From an uncultured Bacteroides sp. (GTDB lineage: Bacteria > Bacteroidota > Bacteroidia > Bacteroidales > Bacteroidaceae), in NCBI RefSeq assembly GCF_905207245.1, contig NZ_CAJLKP010000005.1, positions 62,001 through 126,000 of the forward strand: a stretch of 64,000 nt of DNA, given 5' to 3'. The first letter of the stretch is position 1. Each line of letters starts with the position of its first letter. Below the pieces are notes generated by a model that did not search any database, was not told where the DNA came from, and worked only from the letters and a program-made list of their open reading frames with translations. This document shows, piece after piece, positions 8,223 to 17,366 of this stretch. The position numbers and the translations under genes are program-made.

Positions 8223-8897
8223 ATGAACAAATATCTTACGAAAGGTCGTATTGCGCTGCTCGTTATTTTCTCGGTGCTGATTATCGATCAGGTAATCAAG
8301 ATATATGTCAAAACGCACATGTATTGGCACCAGAGCGAGAATGCTATAAAGTGGATATACGAGAAATTGGGAATAATAAATGCAGAACCACCAACGTGGT
8401 TCTACATTTATTTTACTGAGAATAACGGCATGGCATTCGGTATGGAAATATTTGGCAAGCTGTTTCTCACTTTATTCCGCATTATTGCTGTAACAGCAAT
8501 AGGATGGTATCTGATAAAGATTATAAAACAAGGTCTGAAAACGGGCTATATCGTATGCGTTTCCCTCATATTTACGGGGGCATTGGGTAATATCATCGAT
8601 AGTGTATTCTACGGTGTATTGTTCAACGAAAGTACGCATTCACAGATAGCTTCATTCATGCCCGAAGGTGGAGGATATTCTTCATTATTCCATGGAAAAG
8701 TGGTGGATATGTTCTATTTCCCTATTATTGATACGAACTGGCCTCAATGGATGCCATTTGTAGGTGGGGAACATTTCATATTCTTCAGTCCGATATTCAA
8801 CCTTGCCGATGCTGCTATCAGTTGCGGTATCATAGCTTTGTTACTGTTTTACAGCAAATATTTGAATGATTCTTATCATGCAATAAAGAAATCATGA
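8223..8897 (+). CDS. lspA: Signal peptidase II (prolipoprotein signal peptidase)
   Basis: This inner-membrane aspartyl protease removes signal peptides from prolipoproteins after lipidation. All diagnostic boxes are present: IIDQVIK (D22), TENNGMAFGM at 65-74, GNIIDSVFYG with catalytic Asp126, and FNLADAAIS with catalytic Asp196. There are four transmembrane stretches. At 224 aa it is longer than the Escherichia coli enzyme (164 aa); the extra residues lie mainly around 30-60 and 130-190, a common feature of Bacteroidota LspA. It overlaps the next gene by 4 bp (ATGA), indicating translational coupling. Confidence 0.97.
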   Translation: MNKYLTKGRIALLVIFSVLIIDQVIKIYVKTHMYWHQSENAIKWIYEKLGIINAEPPTWFYIYFTENNGMAFGMEIFGKLFLTLFRIIAVTAIGWYLIKIIKQGLKTGYIVCVSLIFTGALGNIIDSVFYGVLFNESTHSQIASFMPEGGGYSSLFHGKVVDMFYFPIIDTNWPQWMPFVGGEHFIFFSPIFNLADAAISCGIIALLLFYSKYLNDSYHAIKKS

Positions 8898-9895
8898 AAA
8901 GGTTGCATCGAATTCAATGGCTTAATATATTCCTGTTAGCACTCTGTTTTACTGCCTGTCAGGTCAAAAGACCTAAGGTAGTTATTTCAGATGCTAAAAT
9001 GGAAAATGTACTCTATGACTATCATATAGCAAAAGCTATGGGAGAAGAAGTCCCATATACCGATGGTTATAAACGGGTGTTATACATTGAATCGGTGTTC
9101 AAAAAACATGGTATTACGCAAGCTGTTTTCGACTCCTCTATGGTTTGGTATACGCGTAATCCGGAAGTCCTCACTAAAATTTATGAGAAAGTAAATGCAA
9201 AGTTGAAAGCTGAACGGGATGGCATTAACCACCTGATTTCCATACGTGACAACAAACCTAAGGAAAGCCTTCCGGGCGACAGTATTGACGTATGGGCATG
9301 GCAACGTATCTATCAGTTGACGGGTATGCCAATGGATAACAAGATAACTTTCTCATTACCCTCCGACACTAATTTCAAAGATCGCGATACTTTGCGATGG
9401 AACGTGCGTTTCCGCTTCCACAACGGCGCGGTGGATTCTATGTATGCTCCTATTATGGCTATGCAGATTATATATAAGAATGATAGTATCATTAGTGATC
9501 TTCAGAAGGTATATAAATCAGGAATGGAAACTATATCCCTCTTCGCCGATACTTTGGGAGAAATCGTAGAAGTACGTGGCTCAATCTACTATCCGGCGGC
9601 ACAAGCCACTCACACATTGTTGACCGACCGTATTTCTCTTATGCGTTATCATGCTACAGATACCTTATCTTTCGCAAAAAATGATTCTATCCGGAATGAT
9701 TCTATTCAAGAAAAAAAGGAAGTGAATAATGCTGAACAAAAAGAGGAAATCAAGTCTGTAGAACAAATAGAAGAAAAAACAGACGGAAATCCCCGTAGAC
9801 GTGATGTAGGACGTCCTCGTCCGGTTTCGACAGAGCCAATAAAGAAAGTAGAAAAACCCGGGAGTCTTCAATTCCGTAAAGATAAGCCGCAATAA
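8894..9895 (+). CDS. DUF4296-domain lipoprotein
   Basis: A 333-aa predicted lipoprotein: signal peptide with lipobox FTAC (Cys22), then a DUF4296-like region at about residues 30-105 (KMENVLYDYHIAKAMG... VFKKHGITQAVFDSSMVWYTRNPEVL), a central unknown domain and a low-complexity Lys/Glu-rich tail from about 265 onward. The family sits next to lspA in many Bacteroidota but has no assigned activity. The start overlaps lspA by 4 bp and the end overlaps the next ATG by 1 bp, so it is part of the same operon. The anionic/cationic tail suggests a flexible periplasmic extension, which is inference. Confidence 0.85.
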   Translation: MKRLHRIQWLNIFLLALCFTACQVKRPKVVISDAKMENVLYDYHIAKAMGEEVPYTDGYKRVLYIESVFKKHGITQAVFDSSMVWYTRNPEVLTKIYEKVNAKLKAERDGINHLISIRDNKPKESLPGDSIDVWAWQRIYQLTGMPMDNKITFSLPSDTNFKDRDTLRWNVRFRFHNGAVDSMYAPIMAMQIIYKNDSIISDLQKVYKSGMETISLFADTLGEIVEVRGSIYYPAAQATHTLLTDRISLMRYHATDTLSFAKNDSIRNDSIQEKKEVNNAEQKEEIKSVEQIEEKTDGNPRRRDVGRPRPVSTEPIKKVEKPGSLQFRKDKPQ

Positions 9896-10239
9896 TGAAA
9901 CGATACGCTGCGCATTTCATTTTCATTCCCGAATATGGTTATCTCAAACAATATGTGGTAGAAGTGGAAAAAGGATGTGTTGTGTCTGTTTTTCCACTGA
10001 CAGAAGAAATGGAAGGAGTGGAGTGGTTTCCTGGAGTAATTGCTTTGCTTACAGATAAAGATGATATTTCAGCAAAACTTCATGATATTTTTCAAAAGCA
10101 AAAGGAAGTATTGAAAAAAGTGCCGGAAACCCTCTACAAAGAACCATTTTTTGCAAGGTTAGTGCCTTATCTGTTTTACCCCTTTGATTTTACAACGATG
10201 CAGCCTGTCGGCGGAACTCGGCACAGACAACTGCTGTAG
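9895..10239 (+). CDS. Conserved hypothetical protein, 114 aa
   Basis: A small soluble protein without a recognised domain (MKRYAAHFIFIPEYGYLKQYVVEVEKG at the start). It probably forms a beta-rich N-terminus and a short helix around KLHDIFQKQKEVLKKV. It begins with a 1-bp overlap of the preceding stop (TAATG), so it ends the ileS-dksA-lspA-DUF4296 operon. Its last 50 bp overlap convergently with the SpoU methyltransferase gene on the other strand. No function can be given. Confidence 0.75.
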   Translation: MKRYAAHFIFIPEYGYLKQYVVEVEKGCVVSVFPLTEEMEGVEWFPGVIALLTDKDDISAKLHDIFQKQKEVLKKVPETLYKEPFFARLVPYLFYPFDFTTMQPVGGTRHRQLL

Positions 10240-10951
10240 CAATAGCAACATTCAGTGACTCGGATGTTTCCCGTTCTGCCGGATAATTGGGAATATAGAG
10301 TTTGCGATTGATGAGTTGCTCTACTTCTTTTCCTATCCCGTTACCTTCATTACCCATCACTATCAGTCCGTTGGAAGATAATTGTCGCGTATATATGTTC
10401 TCGCCGTCGAGGAAGGTACCGTAAACCGGAATGTCGGACAAACTACGGATAAGCTCGGGCAGGGGAGTATAATGCAGTTTCACACGGGCAATACCGCCCA
10501 TAGTAGCTTGAATGGTCTTGGGATTGAAAACATCTACGGTATTCGGAGAGCAAAAGATATGCTCTATACCGAACCAATCGGCCAGACGAATGATGGTACC
10601 CAAGTTTCCGGGATCTTGTACATCATCCAGAGCTAAACAAAGGGAATGGTTGATAACAGAAGCATCCGTTTTATATTCCGGCTGCTCAAAAACAGCAAGT
10701 ACCTGTTGCGGTGTCTTCAGCAAACTGGCACGAGAAAGTTCTTCAGCAGAAACTTCCGAGATATCTTCTACCGGAAGTTGAGGGTATTGCGACAACCATT
10801 CTGCTGTAGCCACCAGAAAACGACAAGGAAAATGCCCTAACAAATCTCCTACTAGTTTAGGACCTTCGGCCAAAAATACTTTCTCCGTTTTACGGTTCTT
10901 TTTCAATTCCAGCGAATGGATATATTTGATGCGGTTCTTGCTTAGTGCCAT
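10190..10951 (-). CDS. SpoU/TrmH-family RNA 2'-O-methyltransferase
   Basis: A 253-aa SAM-dependent ribose methyltransferase of the SPOUT superfamily. Residues 1-95 form a substrate-binding domain (MALSKNRIKYIHSLELKKNR...). The catalytic domain has motif 1 DPGNLGTIIR at 113-122, motif 2 MGNEGNGIG at 199-207 and motif 3 SLNVAIA at 232-238, which form the trefoil knot. The RNA target (rRNA or tRNA position) is not predictable from the sequence. It has its own promoter and is divergent from the TamL-like gene, a pairing often seen in Bacteroides. Confidence 0.92.
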   Translation of the reverse strand: MALSKNRIKYIHSLELKKNRKTEKVFLAEGPKLVGDLLGHFPCRFLVATAEWLSQYPQLPVEDISEVSAEELSRASLLKTPQQVLAVFEQPEYKTDASVINHSLCLALDDVQDPGNLGTIIRLADWFGIEHIFCSPNTVDVFNPKTIQATMGGIARVKLHYTPLPELIRSLSDIPVYGTFLDGENIYTRQLSSNGLIVMGNEGNGIGKEVEQLINRKLYIPNYPAERETSESLNVAIATAVVCAEFRRQAASL

Positions 10952-10972
10952 AGCTTAAATGTTATCGTTTGG

Positions 10973-11004
10973 CAAAAGTACGTGATTATTTCTATATAAT
11001 CAAA
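10973..11004 (-). promoter_or_regulatory. Promoter of the SpoU methyltransferase gene
   Basis: On the minus strand TTTG (11001-11004), 20 bp and TACTTTTG (10973-10980) form a full Bacteroides promoter. The predicted leader is about 15 nt. Confidence 0.75.
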
Positions 11005-11056
11005 AAACGGAACACACTTCATCCGGTTTTTTATTTCGGGAAAGAAAAAATAGATT

Positions 11057-11064
11057 TATATTTG
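11057..11064 (+). promoter_or_regulatory. -7 box of the TamL-like gene
   Basis: TATATTTG matches TAnnTTTG. The -33 region is T-rich (around 11029-11035) without an exact TTTG. It lies 33 bp before the ATG at 11098. Confidence 0.6.
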
Positions 11065-11097
11065 TAGTCTATTTATGCGCAATTTACAAAATCTGGT

Positions 11098-13398
11098 ATG
11101 AAAAAAGGTTTCCACTACGCAATACTTACTGCTGTCATACTTACATTGGCTTCCTGCTCGACTACCAAATATGTGCCCGATGGCTCATACTTGCTGGATG
11201 AAGTGCGCATACATACCGATAGTAAAAATGTGAAGCCCTCTAATTTATCCATTTATGTACGACAAAACCCAAACTCCAAATGGTTTAGTTTAATTAAGAC
11301 CCAGTTGTATGTTTACAACTGGTCGGGGCGTGACTCTACCCGTTGGGTGAACCGTGCGTTGCGCAGATTGGGAGATGCACCGGTGATATACAGTCAAGAA
11401 GATACTGAACGCTCCCGTGAAGAAATGACGAAGGCTGTGCAGAACATGGGATACATGAGTGCCACCGTAGAATACATTCCAAAAGTAAAAAAGAAAAAAC
11501 TGAAACTGGCCTACAAAGTGACTACCGGTGAACCCTATATAGTTCGTAGCCTTAAATATGATATTGCAGATGAAAAAATATGGGATTATATGCAGAAAGA
11601 CTCTGCAACTACTTATATTTCTGAAGGTATGTACTTCAATGTCAACATACTGGATAGTGAACGCCAGCGCATTACGAATAATCTGCTGCGGAATGGGTAT
11701 TATAAATTTAATAAAGACTACATCTCATATACAGCAGATACAGTGCGTGGTACCCACCAGGTAGACTTGACCTTGCATCTGGCACGCTACAAACAACACT
11801 CTGATGATGAACCACGGAATCATCCCCAGTACACTATCAGTAAGGTGAACTTCATTACAGACTACAATGTGTTGCAATCATCCGCCTTGAGTAGTGTTGA
11901 AATCAATGATTCAATTCATTATAAAGGATTTCCCATTTATTACAAAGACAAATTATATCTACGTCCCAAGGTACTGACTGATAATCTAAGCATAACCCCC
12001 GGGGAACTTTATAATGAACAGGAGGTGCAACGCACTTATTCTAATTTCGGACGTTTGCCGGTACTGAAATATACAAATGTCCGCTTCTTTGAGACACAGT
12101 CAGGAGACAGCACAAAGTTGAATACCTATGTAATGTTGACGAAGAACAAGCATCAGTCTGTTTCCTTTGAAGTGGAAGGCACCAACTCTGCCGGTGATTT
12201 GGGAGCTGCAGCATCAGTTTCTTTCCAGAACCGCAATGTATTCAGAGGGTCTGAAACTTTCCTGGTCAAACTTCGTGGAGCTTACGAGGCTGTTTCCGGC
12301 TTAGGTTATGGACACAATAATTATACAGAGCTTGGTGTGGAAAGCAGCATAAACTTTCCCCGCTTCATGTTCCCCTTCCTATCCAATGATTTCAAACGAA
12401 AAATACGGGCAACTACTGAATTCGGCGTGCAATATAACTACCAGATACGCCCGGAATTTGCCCGTATCGTCGCATCGGCCTCCTGGAGCTACAAATGGGG
12501 ATTGCAACGCCAACGCTCACAACATCGTATAGATTTGTTGGATGTCAACTATCTGTATATGCCTTGGATCGGAAAAGAATTCGAGGATAAATATCTGAAT
12601 AATGAACAGAACTACATTCTGAGGTATAACTATGAAGATCGTTTAATTGTACGCACCGGTTATAGCTACACATATAATAGTGCCGGGCAGGCATTAATGA
12701 ACAATACAGTTATCGGTAATTCTTATAGTGTACGCTTCAACTTCGAATCCGCCGGAAATCTGCTATATGTGATTTCCAAGATGAGCCATCTGAAGAAAAA
12801 TGATCAGGATGAATATACGATATTGAATATTCCATATGCACAATATATAAAAGGAGATTTGGATTTTGCCAAGAATATCGTGATCGACAATCGTAACTCG
12901 ATAGCATTCCACATCGGAGGCGGCATTGCTATTCCTTATGGAAATGCACAGGTTGTTCCTTTTGAAAAACGTTATTTTTCGGGTGGTGCCAACAGTGTGC
13001 GCGGATGGTCGGTTCGTAGTCTTGGCCCTGGTTCTTTCCCGGGTGACGGCAATTTCCTGAATCAATCGGGAGATGTCAAGCTGGACGCGAGTATTGAATA
13101 TCGCACACGGCTGTTTTTGAAATTCAGAGGTGCAATGTTTATAGATGCAGGAAATATCTGGACGCTTCGTGAATATGAAGATCAACCGGGGGGTAAGTTC
13201 AGATTTAATACGTTTTATAAGCAGATAGCAGTAGCTTACGGATTAGGATTACGCCTTGATTTGGACTTCTTTGTACTTCGTTTTGATGGAGGTATGAAAG
13301 CCGTCAATCCTGAAAAAGGAAAAGACCGTTTCCCAATTATACGCCCTGATTTCGGACGTGACTTCGCTTTTCACTTTGCAGTGGGATACCCATTCTAA
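11098..13398 (+). CDS. tamL: TamL-like BamA-superfamily outer-membrane assembly lipoprotein
   Basis: A 766-aa outer-membrane protein with a lipobox (LASC, Cys20) followed by POTRA-like repeats to about residue 370. The C-terminal half is a 16-strand Omp85 barrel (D15/surface antigen). The conserved barrel parts include FSGGANSVRGWSVRSLGPGSF, the (V/I)RG(W/F) loop-6 signature, and a final strand ending in aromatic FHFAVGYPF. Lipoylated TamA relatives (TamL) are the Bacteroidota form, thought to work with TamB in outer-membrane protein or lipid transport. BamA itself normally has five POTRAs and no lipobox. No tamB is adjacent. The lipoprotein type plus barrel makes the assignment good but not certain. 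Confidence 0.82.
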   Translation: MKKGFHYAILTAVILTLASCSTTKYVPDGSYLLDEVRIHTDSKNVKPSNLSIYVRQNPNSKWFSLIKTQLYVYNWSGRDSTRWVNRALRRLGDAPVIYSQEDTERSREEMTKAVQNMGYMSATVEYIPKVKKKKLKLAYKVTTGEPYIVRSLKYDIADEKIWDYMQKDSATTYISEGMYFNVNILDSERQRITNNLLRNGYYKFNKDYISYTADTVRGTHQVDLTLHLARYKQHSDDEPRNHPQYTISKVNFITDYNVLQSSALSSVEINDSIHYKGFPIYYKDKLYLRPKVLTDNLSITPGELYNEQEVQRTYSNFGRLPVLKYTNVRFFETQSGDSTKLNTYVMLTKNKHQSVSFEVEGTNSAGDLGAAASVSFQNRNVFRGSETFLVKLRGAYEAVSGLGYGHNNYTELGVESSINFPRFMFPFLSNDFKRKIRATTEFGVQYNYQIRPEFARIVASASWSYKWGLQRQRSQHRIDLLDVNYLYMPWIGKEFEDKYLNNEQNYILRYNYEDRLIVRTGYSYTYNSAGQALMNNTVIGNSYSVRFNFESAGNLLYVISKMSHLKKNDQDEYTILNIPYAQYIKGDLDFAKNIVIDNRNSIAFHIGGGIAIPYGNAQVVPFEKRYFSGGANSVRGWSVRSLGPGSFPGDGNFLNQSGDVKLDASIEYRTRLFLKFRGAMFIDAGNIWTLREYEDQPGGKFRFNTFYKQIAVAYGLGLRLDLDFFVLRFDGGMKAVNPEKGKDRFPIIRPDFGRDFAFHFAVGYPF

Positions 13399-13405
13399 TA
13401 AATTT

Positions 13406-13485
13406 AAAATTGAGAATTAAAAATTGAGAAATAGGCTGCGCTTTTATGCCGCATGGCTATTTCTCAATTTTTATTTCTCAATTTT
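13406..13485. terminator. Bidirectional terminator hairpin
   Basis: Arms 13406-13434 and 13457-13485 (29 bp, one mismatch) form a long hairpin between the convergent TamL-like and DUF3332 genes. The A/T-rich arms give U-rich 3' ends on both strands. The right arm contains the stop codon of the DUF3332 gene. Confidence 0.8.
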
Positions 13486-14038
13486 AATTCTCTGCAAAGT
13501 AAGTGTTGATCATTGTAGCCTGACGAGCAGCAGCTACGCCTTGTGCATCCAATGTCACGTTCATTGCTTCTCCATTTGGCAGATACATTTGTGCAGTACC
13601 ATCACCGTTCATTTGCAATAATTCAGTACTAACACCTTCTGCAACAACATTCCAAGTGCTTAATTCCTTGTCGTAAACTAACTCCATAGCAGTAGTTTCA
13701 CCCTCTTTTGTAATAGAGTAACCATTCTCCAATGTCTTTACGAGATAGTTTCCGTTTTCACCTTTCACTTTTTTCACGTCACCCACATTAGCCATAGGAT
13801 TAGAACCGCTCCAAAATTCAATGGAGTTGATTACCAATGCATCTGCCAAGTAGCAAACAGGGTATACAGGAATAATGTTGCAAGCCAGATAAACAAGCTC
13901 ATTTACAAACTTCGTACCAATACTCTGGTTCCAATTTACCAACTTGCTGTGCAGTCCGAAAGAACCGATACAAGAACTGAAAAGAAATGCGCCACAAATC
14001 ATCACGGTTGCAGCCAAATTCAAATTACTCTTTTTCAT
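13484..14038 (-). CDS. DUF3332-family lipoprotein
   Basis: A 184-aa predicted lipoprotein with lipobox SSC (Cys23 region: FLFSSCIGSFGL). Further on come a hydrophobic stretch LACNIIPVYPVCYLADALVINSIEFW, characteristic of DUF3332, and a C-terminal beta-rich domain (GENGNYLVKTLENGYSI... LYQMNG-type repeats) up to the end at FAEN. Its function is unknown. It is a single gene with its own -7 box at 14102-14109 and a shared terminator with the upstream convergent gene. Confidence 0.85.
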   Translation of the reverse strand: MKKSNLNLAATVMICGAFLFSSCIGSFGLHSKLVNWNQSIGTKFVNELVYLACNIIPVYPVCYLADALVINSIEFWSGSNPMANVGDVKKVKGENGNYLVKTLENGYSITKEGETTAMELVYDKELSTWNVVAEGVSTELLQMNGDGTAQMYLPNGEAMNVTLDAQGVAAARQATMINTYFAEN

Positions 14039-14101
14039 AATTACTTTCTTTTATATTACTGAGTTTCTTGAGTTTAACTCTTTTGCTCTTTTTCTATCCA
14101 G

Positions 14102-14109
14102 CAAATATA
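14102..14109 (-). promoter_or_regulatory. -7 box of the DUF3332 gene
   Basis: TATATTTG on the minus strand matches TAnnTTTG and gives a leader of about 55-60 nt. There is no clear TTTG at the usual -33 distance. Confidence 0.55.
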
Positions 14110-14180
14110 AGTTGTTTTTGTGAAAAATTTGCCTGATTTTACTATAAAAACAAATTTTCAGTTAAAAAGAAGTGGCGGTT

Positions 14181-14615
14181 TTAAGCCTTTTTGGATGTCA
14201 GTACTTTACTCAACCAATGGTCTACAGCAAACTTTCCGGGACCGACAATGTACATCAGTATAAACACGACCAGATATATGAAGGCCAATTCTTTTACAGC
14301 AAACGGATCGTTACCGTGAATAACGAAAAAGGCTACCCCCATTGTAAATATCATCGGTAGCATTGCCAAGCGATAAAGGAACCCAATAATAAATGCCATA
14401 GAACAAGCCATCTCACCGAATATGGCCAAACCTAATGAAAGAGGACTGCCTATGCCCAGCGGATCAGGGAATGCAGTAGATAGTTCCTGGTAATTTGCCC
14501 ATTTTTCAATACCGTGGTTCATTAATAAGATACCAAATACAATTCTCACAATCAATAATATAGTAGATGCTGCTGCACCATCCGGCTTCGACGGAAATAA
14601 AAATTTATAAAGCAT
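14181..14615 (-). CDS. DoxX-family membrane protein
   Basis: A 144-aa integral membrane protein with four hydrophobic segments. The DoxX signature is at the N-terminal side: IVRIVFGILLMNHGIEKW (about residues 27-44), followed by LGLAIFGEMACSMAFIIGFLYRLAMLPMIFTMGVAFF. The family appears as an accessory subunit of quinone-linked oxidoreductases or in unclear redox roles. It lies 48 bp downstream of the type II NADH dehydrogenase gene on the same strand, which supports a respiratory link and an operon. Confidence 0.88.
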   Translation of the reverse strand: MLYKFLFPSKPDGAAASTILLIVRIVFGILLMNHGIEKWANYQELSTAFPDPLGIGSPLSLGLAIFGEMACSMAFIIGFLYRLAMLPMIFTMGVAFFVIHGNDPFAVKELAFIYLVVFILMYIVGPGKFAVDHWLSKVLTSKKA

Positions 14616-14663
14616 AGTCGTTCATTTTAATTAGTTATATTTTATATAACAAAATATAAGGGG

Positions 14664-15956
14664 TTATGGTTTATCTCTGCGCAAAGGTTTTATGATTACC
14701 CGCAAAGAGGGATCGTATGTAAAGTAGCTCCACATCCAGTCCACGAAAATAAACAGTCGGTTTTTGACTCCAACAATACTCATTAAGTGAATGAATAACC
14801 ATGCCGCCCATGCAAGAAAACCACCAAAACGTAACTTCTTCAATTCTACAACAGCATGATTACGGCCAATGGTAGCCATAGAACCTTTATTGTGGTATAC
14901 AAATGGCTGCATTTCAAGTCCGCGCTCTGTTCTATCCAAATTGCTAATGAGGTTATGTGCCTGTTGAATGGCGGGTTGCACCACTTGCGGATGTCCCTTC
15001 GGGTATTCCGGAGAAATCATAAGTGCCGTATCACCAATGGCAAAAATATTAGTGTAGCCCCGAACACGATTGTAATTATCCACTTGCAAACGATTGCCGG
15101 GACCGTAAGCTTCTTTTGCCAGTCCATCTATACTGTTGGCGCGTACACCTGCAACCCAGAAAACGTTCATTGTTTCCAGTGTATTGCCGTCATTAAATGT
15201 TATCACACCATTTTCATAGTTGCTCACTTGTACGCCGGTTCTGATTTCAACATCGCGTTTCAACAGGTAATCCGCAACTTCTTCTGATGATTTCTCGGAG
15301 AAAGCGGAGAGAAGGCGGGGAGCACCATCCACTAAAATTATGCGCATGAGGTTTATATCGAGATCAGGATAATCTTGTGGAAGCACAAACTTTTTCATTT
15401 CTGCCAATGCACCGGAAAGTTCGATTCCGGTAGCACCACCACCCACAATGACAAACGTCATCAGGCGTTTCCTTTTTTCCAGATTACTGGTATTCTGGGC
15501 TTTTTCAAAACTTTCCAATATCTGGTTGCGGTTAAACAGTGCTTCTGCAGTATTTTTAAGAGCCATAGTCTGTTGAGCCAGTCCGTCATTGCCAAAGTAG
15601 TTGGTGCGACATCCTGTAGAAACGACCAGATAATCATAGGAAAGAGTTCCGATGGAAGTCTCCAGAGTATTTTCTTCAGGTACAACCCGTTGCGCCTCGC
15701 AAATACGTATGTGGAAATGCTTTCTTCTTTTAAATATCTTGCGGAAAGGGAATGAGATGGCACTCGGTTCAATGCCTGCTGTTGCCACTTGGTAAAGTAA
15801 AGGTTGGAAAATATGATGATTATTCTTGTCCAGTAATACTATTTGGAATTTATTGTTTTTCAACTTTCGTGCTAACTTCAATCCACCGAAGCCACCACCG
15901 ACAATAACAAGTCGTTTCCGTCCCTCTTTATCGGGAATATCCATTTTTGTTTTCAT
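14664..15956 (-). CDS. ndh: Type II NADH:quinone oxidoreductase (NDH-2)
   Basis: A 430-aa FAD-dependent enzyme that oxidises NADH and reduces a membrane quinone without pumping protons. The FAD-binding Rossmann motif is GGGFGG at residues 20-25 and the NADH-binding one is VGGGATGIELSGAL at about 170. GDTALM near 315 is the second FAD contact. The C-terminal part (FGGFLAWAAWLFIHLMSIVG) is the amphipathic or membrane-associating helix region typical of NDH-2. The gene is followed by doxX. No certain promoter box is visible upstream; a 7-bp inverted repeat GTTATTC/GAATAAC lies at 15966-15988. Confidence 0.93.
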   Translation of the reverse strand: MKTKMDIPDKEGRKRLVIVGGGFGGLKLARKLKNNKFQIVLLDKNNHHIFQPLLYQVATAGIEPSAISFPFRKIFKRRKHFHIRICEAQRVVPEENTLETSIGTLSYDYLVVSTGCRTNYFGNDGLAQQTMALKNTAEALFNRNQILESFEKAQNTSNLEKRKRLMTFVIVGGGATGIELSGALAEMKKFVLPQDYPDLDINLMRIILVDGAPRLLSAFSEKSSEEVADYLLKRDVEIRTGVQVSNYENGVITFNDGNTLETMNVFWVAGVRANSIDGLAKEAYGPGNRLQVDNYNRVRGYTNIFAIGDTALMISPEYPKGHPQVVQPAIQQAHNLISNLDRTERGLEMQPFVYHNKGSMATIGRNHAVVELKKLRFGGFLAWAAWLFIHLMSIVGVKNRLFIFVDWMWSYFTYDPSLRVIIKPLRRDKP

Positions 15957-16117
15957 AATAAGTCAGTTATTCGTTATGTAAGAATAACATCGCAAGAGAA
16001 ATAAAGTTCGTTTTTTTTCCGGATAATCAATCTGGTCAGTTTTACTTTTTCTCTAATCACATTTTCTTATTACTGCGTAAAAGGAAATAAGCATGAACAA
16101 AATATATATCATTATTG

Positions 16118-16148
16118 TTGTATTAAAATTGAAATAAAACTAAATTTG
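16118..16148 (+). promoter_or_regulatory. Promoter of the BamA-like/phosphoethanolamine transferase gene pair
   Basis: TTG (16118-16120), 20 bp and TAAATTTG (16141-16148) match the Bacteroides consensus. This excludes the upstream TTG at 16146 as translation start and points to the ATG at 16176. Confidence 0.75.
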
Positions 16149-16175
16149 CTGACGGAGTTTTCCGAAAGTAAGATT

Positions 16176-17366
16176 ATGGACACTAAACTAATGAAATGGA
16201 TACTTCCGGTACTGTTGTTAATGGCAGAAACCGATGTATGGGCACAAGCTAGCTCTACAGGAACTGATGTTCCGGTAGCATCTCCTGTTTCCATGACCGA
16301 TTCGTTACCACTAAAGCGAAGTCTCTTCAGAAAATTCCTGGATTATTTTAACGATGCCAACAAAGAGAAAAAAAATAAAAAGTTTGATTTCAGCATCATT
16401 GGCGGACCTCATTATTCCAGTGATACAAAGTTCGGCATCGGGCTGGTAGCTGCCGGATTATATCGTACAGACTACAATGATTCTATTCTTCCGCCATCTA
16501 ACGTATCTCTGTATGGCGACGTTTCTACGGTGGGCTTCTATCTTTTGGGTGTACGTGGTAATCATCTTTTTCCACAAGATAAATATCGTCTAAATTACAA
16601 TCTTTACTTCTATTCGTTCCCTAGCCTGTATTGGGGAAAGGGGTACAACAATGGCTCTAATGATGACAATGAAAGTGAATACGACCGCTTTCAGGCACAA
16701 GTCAAAGTAGACTTTCTGACAAGGATATCCAGAAACTTGTACATTGGCCCGATGGCAGTCTTCGATTATATTTATGGCCACGATTTTGAGAAACCCGAAT
16801 TGTGGGAGGGCATGAAGGCTCGGACCACAAATATCAGCCTTGGTTTTTCATTGCTCTATGATTCACGAGACTTCCTTACCAATGCCTATAGCGGCTATTA
16901 TCTGAGAATAGACCAACGTTTCAGCCCTGCATTTCTGGGAAATAAATATGCTTTCAGTAGCACAGAACTGACTACCAGCTACTATCATCCTGTATGGAAA
17001 GGGGGAGTGTTGGCGGGACAATTTCATACATTGCTGAACTACGATAATCCTCCCTGGGGGCTGATGGCTACATTGGGCAGTTCTTATGCAATGCGCGGTT
17101 ATTACGAAGGACGTTACCGGGACAAATGTGCTATGGATGCCCAGTTAGAGCTTCGTCAGCACGTCTGGAAACGAAACGGTGTAGCAGTATGGATAGGAGC
17201 GGGAACCGTATTTCCTAAATTCTCCGAGTTTGAAACTAAACATATCCTTCCCAACTACGGCTTCGGCTATCGCTGGGAATTCAAAAAGAGAGTAAATGTA
17301 AGATTAGATTTAGGGTTTGGAAAAGGCCAGACCGGATTTATATTCAATATCAATGAAGCTTTTTAA
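16176..17366 (+). CDS. BamA/TamA-family outer-membrane beta-barrel protein without POTRA repeats
   Basis: A 396-aa secreted protein with a signal peptide ending at about VWAQA and no long periplasmic repeats. The barrel begins around residue 70 (FSIIGGPHYSSDTKFGIGL) and carries Omp85-like elements: SLLYDSRDFLTNAYSGYYLRI and the loop-6-like MATLGSSYAMRGYYEGRYRDK with R-G-Y-Y. It ends with a barrel strand GQTGFIFNINEAF. This is the short D15-like class annotated as BamA/TamA family, so it is not BamA itself. The last 14 bp overlap the start of the phosphoethanolamine transferase gene. Together with that enzyme it may act on envelope lipid or LPS, but this is inference from overlap only. Confidence 0.82.
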   Translation: MDTKLMKWILPVLLLMAETDVWAQASSTGTDVPVASPVSMTDSLPLKRSLFRKFLDYFNDANKEKKNKKFDFSIIGGPHYSSDTKFGIGLVAAGLYRTDYNDSILPPSNVSLYGDVSTVGFYLLGVRGNHLFPQDKYRLNYNLYFYSFPSLYWGKGYNNGSNDDNESEYDRFQAQVKVDFLTRISRNLYIGPMAVFDYIYGHDFEKPELWEGMKARTTNISLGFSLLYDSRDFLTNAYSGYYLRIDQRFSPAFLGNKYAFSSTELTTSYYHPVWKGGVLAGQFHTLLNYDNPPWGLMATLGSSYAMRGYYEGRYRDKCAMDAQLELRQHVWKRNGVAVWIGAGTVFPKFSEFETKHILPNYGFGYRWEFKKRVNVRLDLGFGKGQTGFIFNINEAF

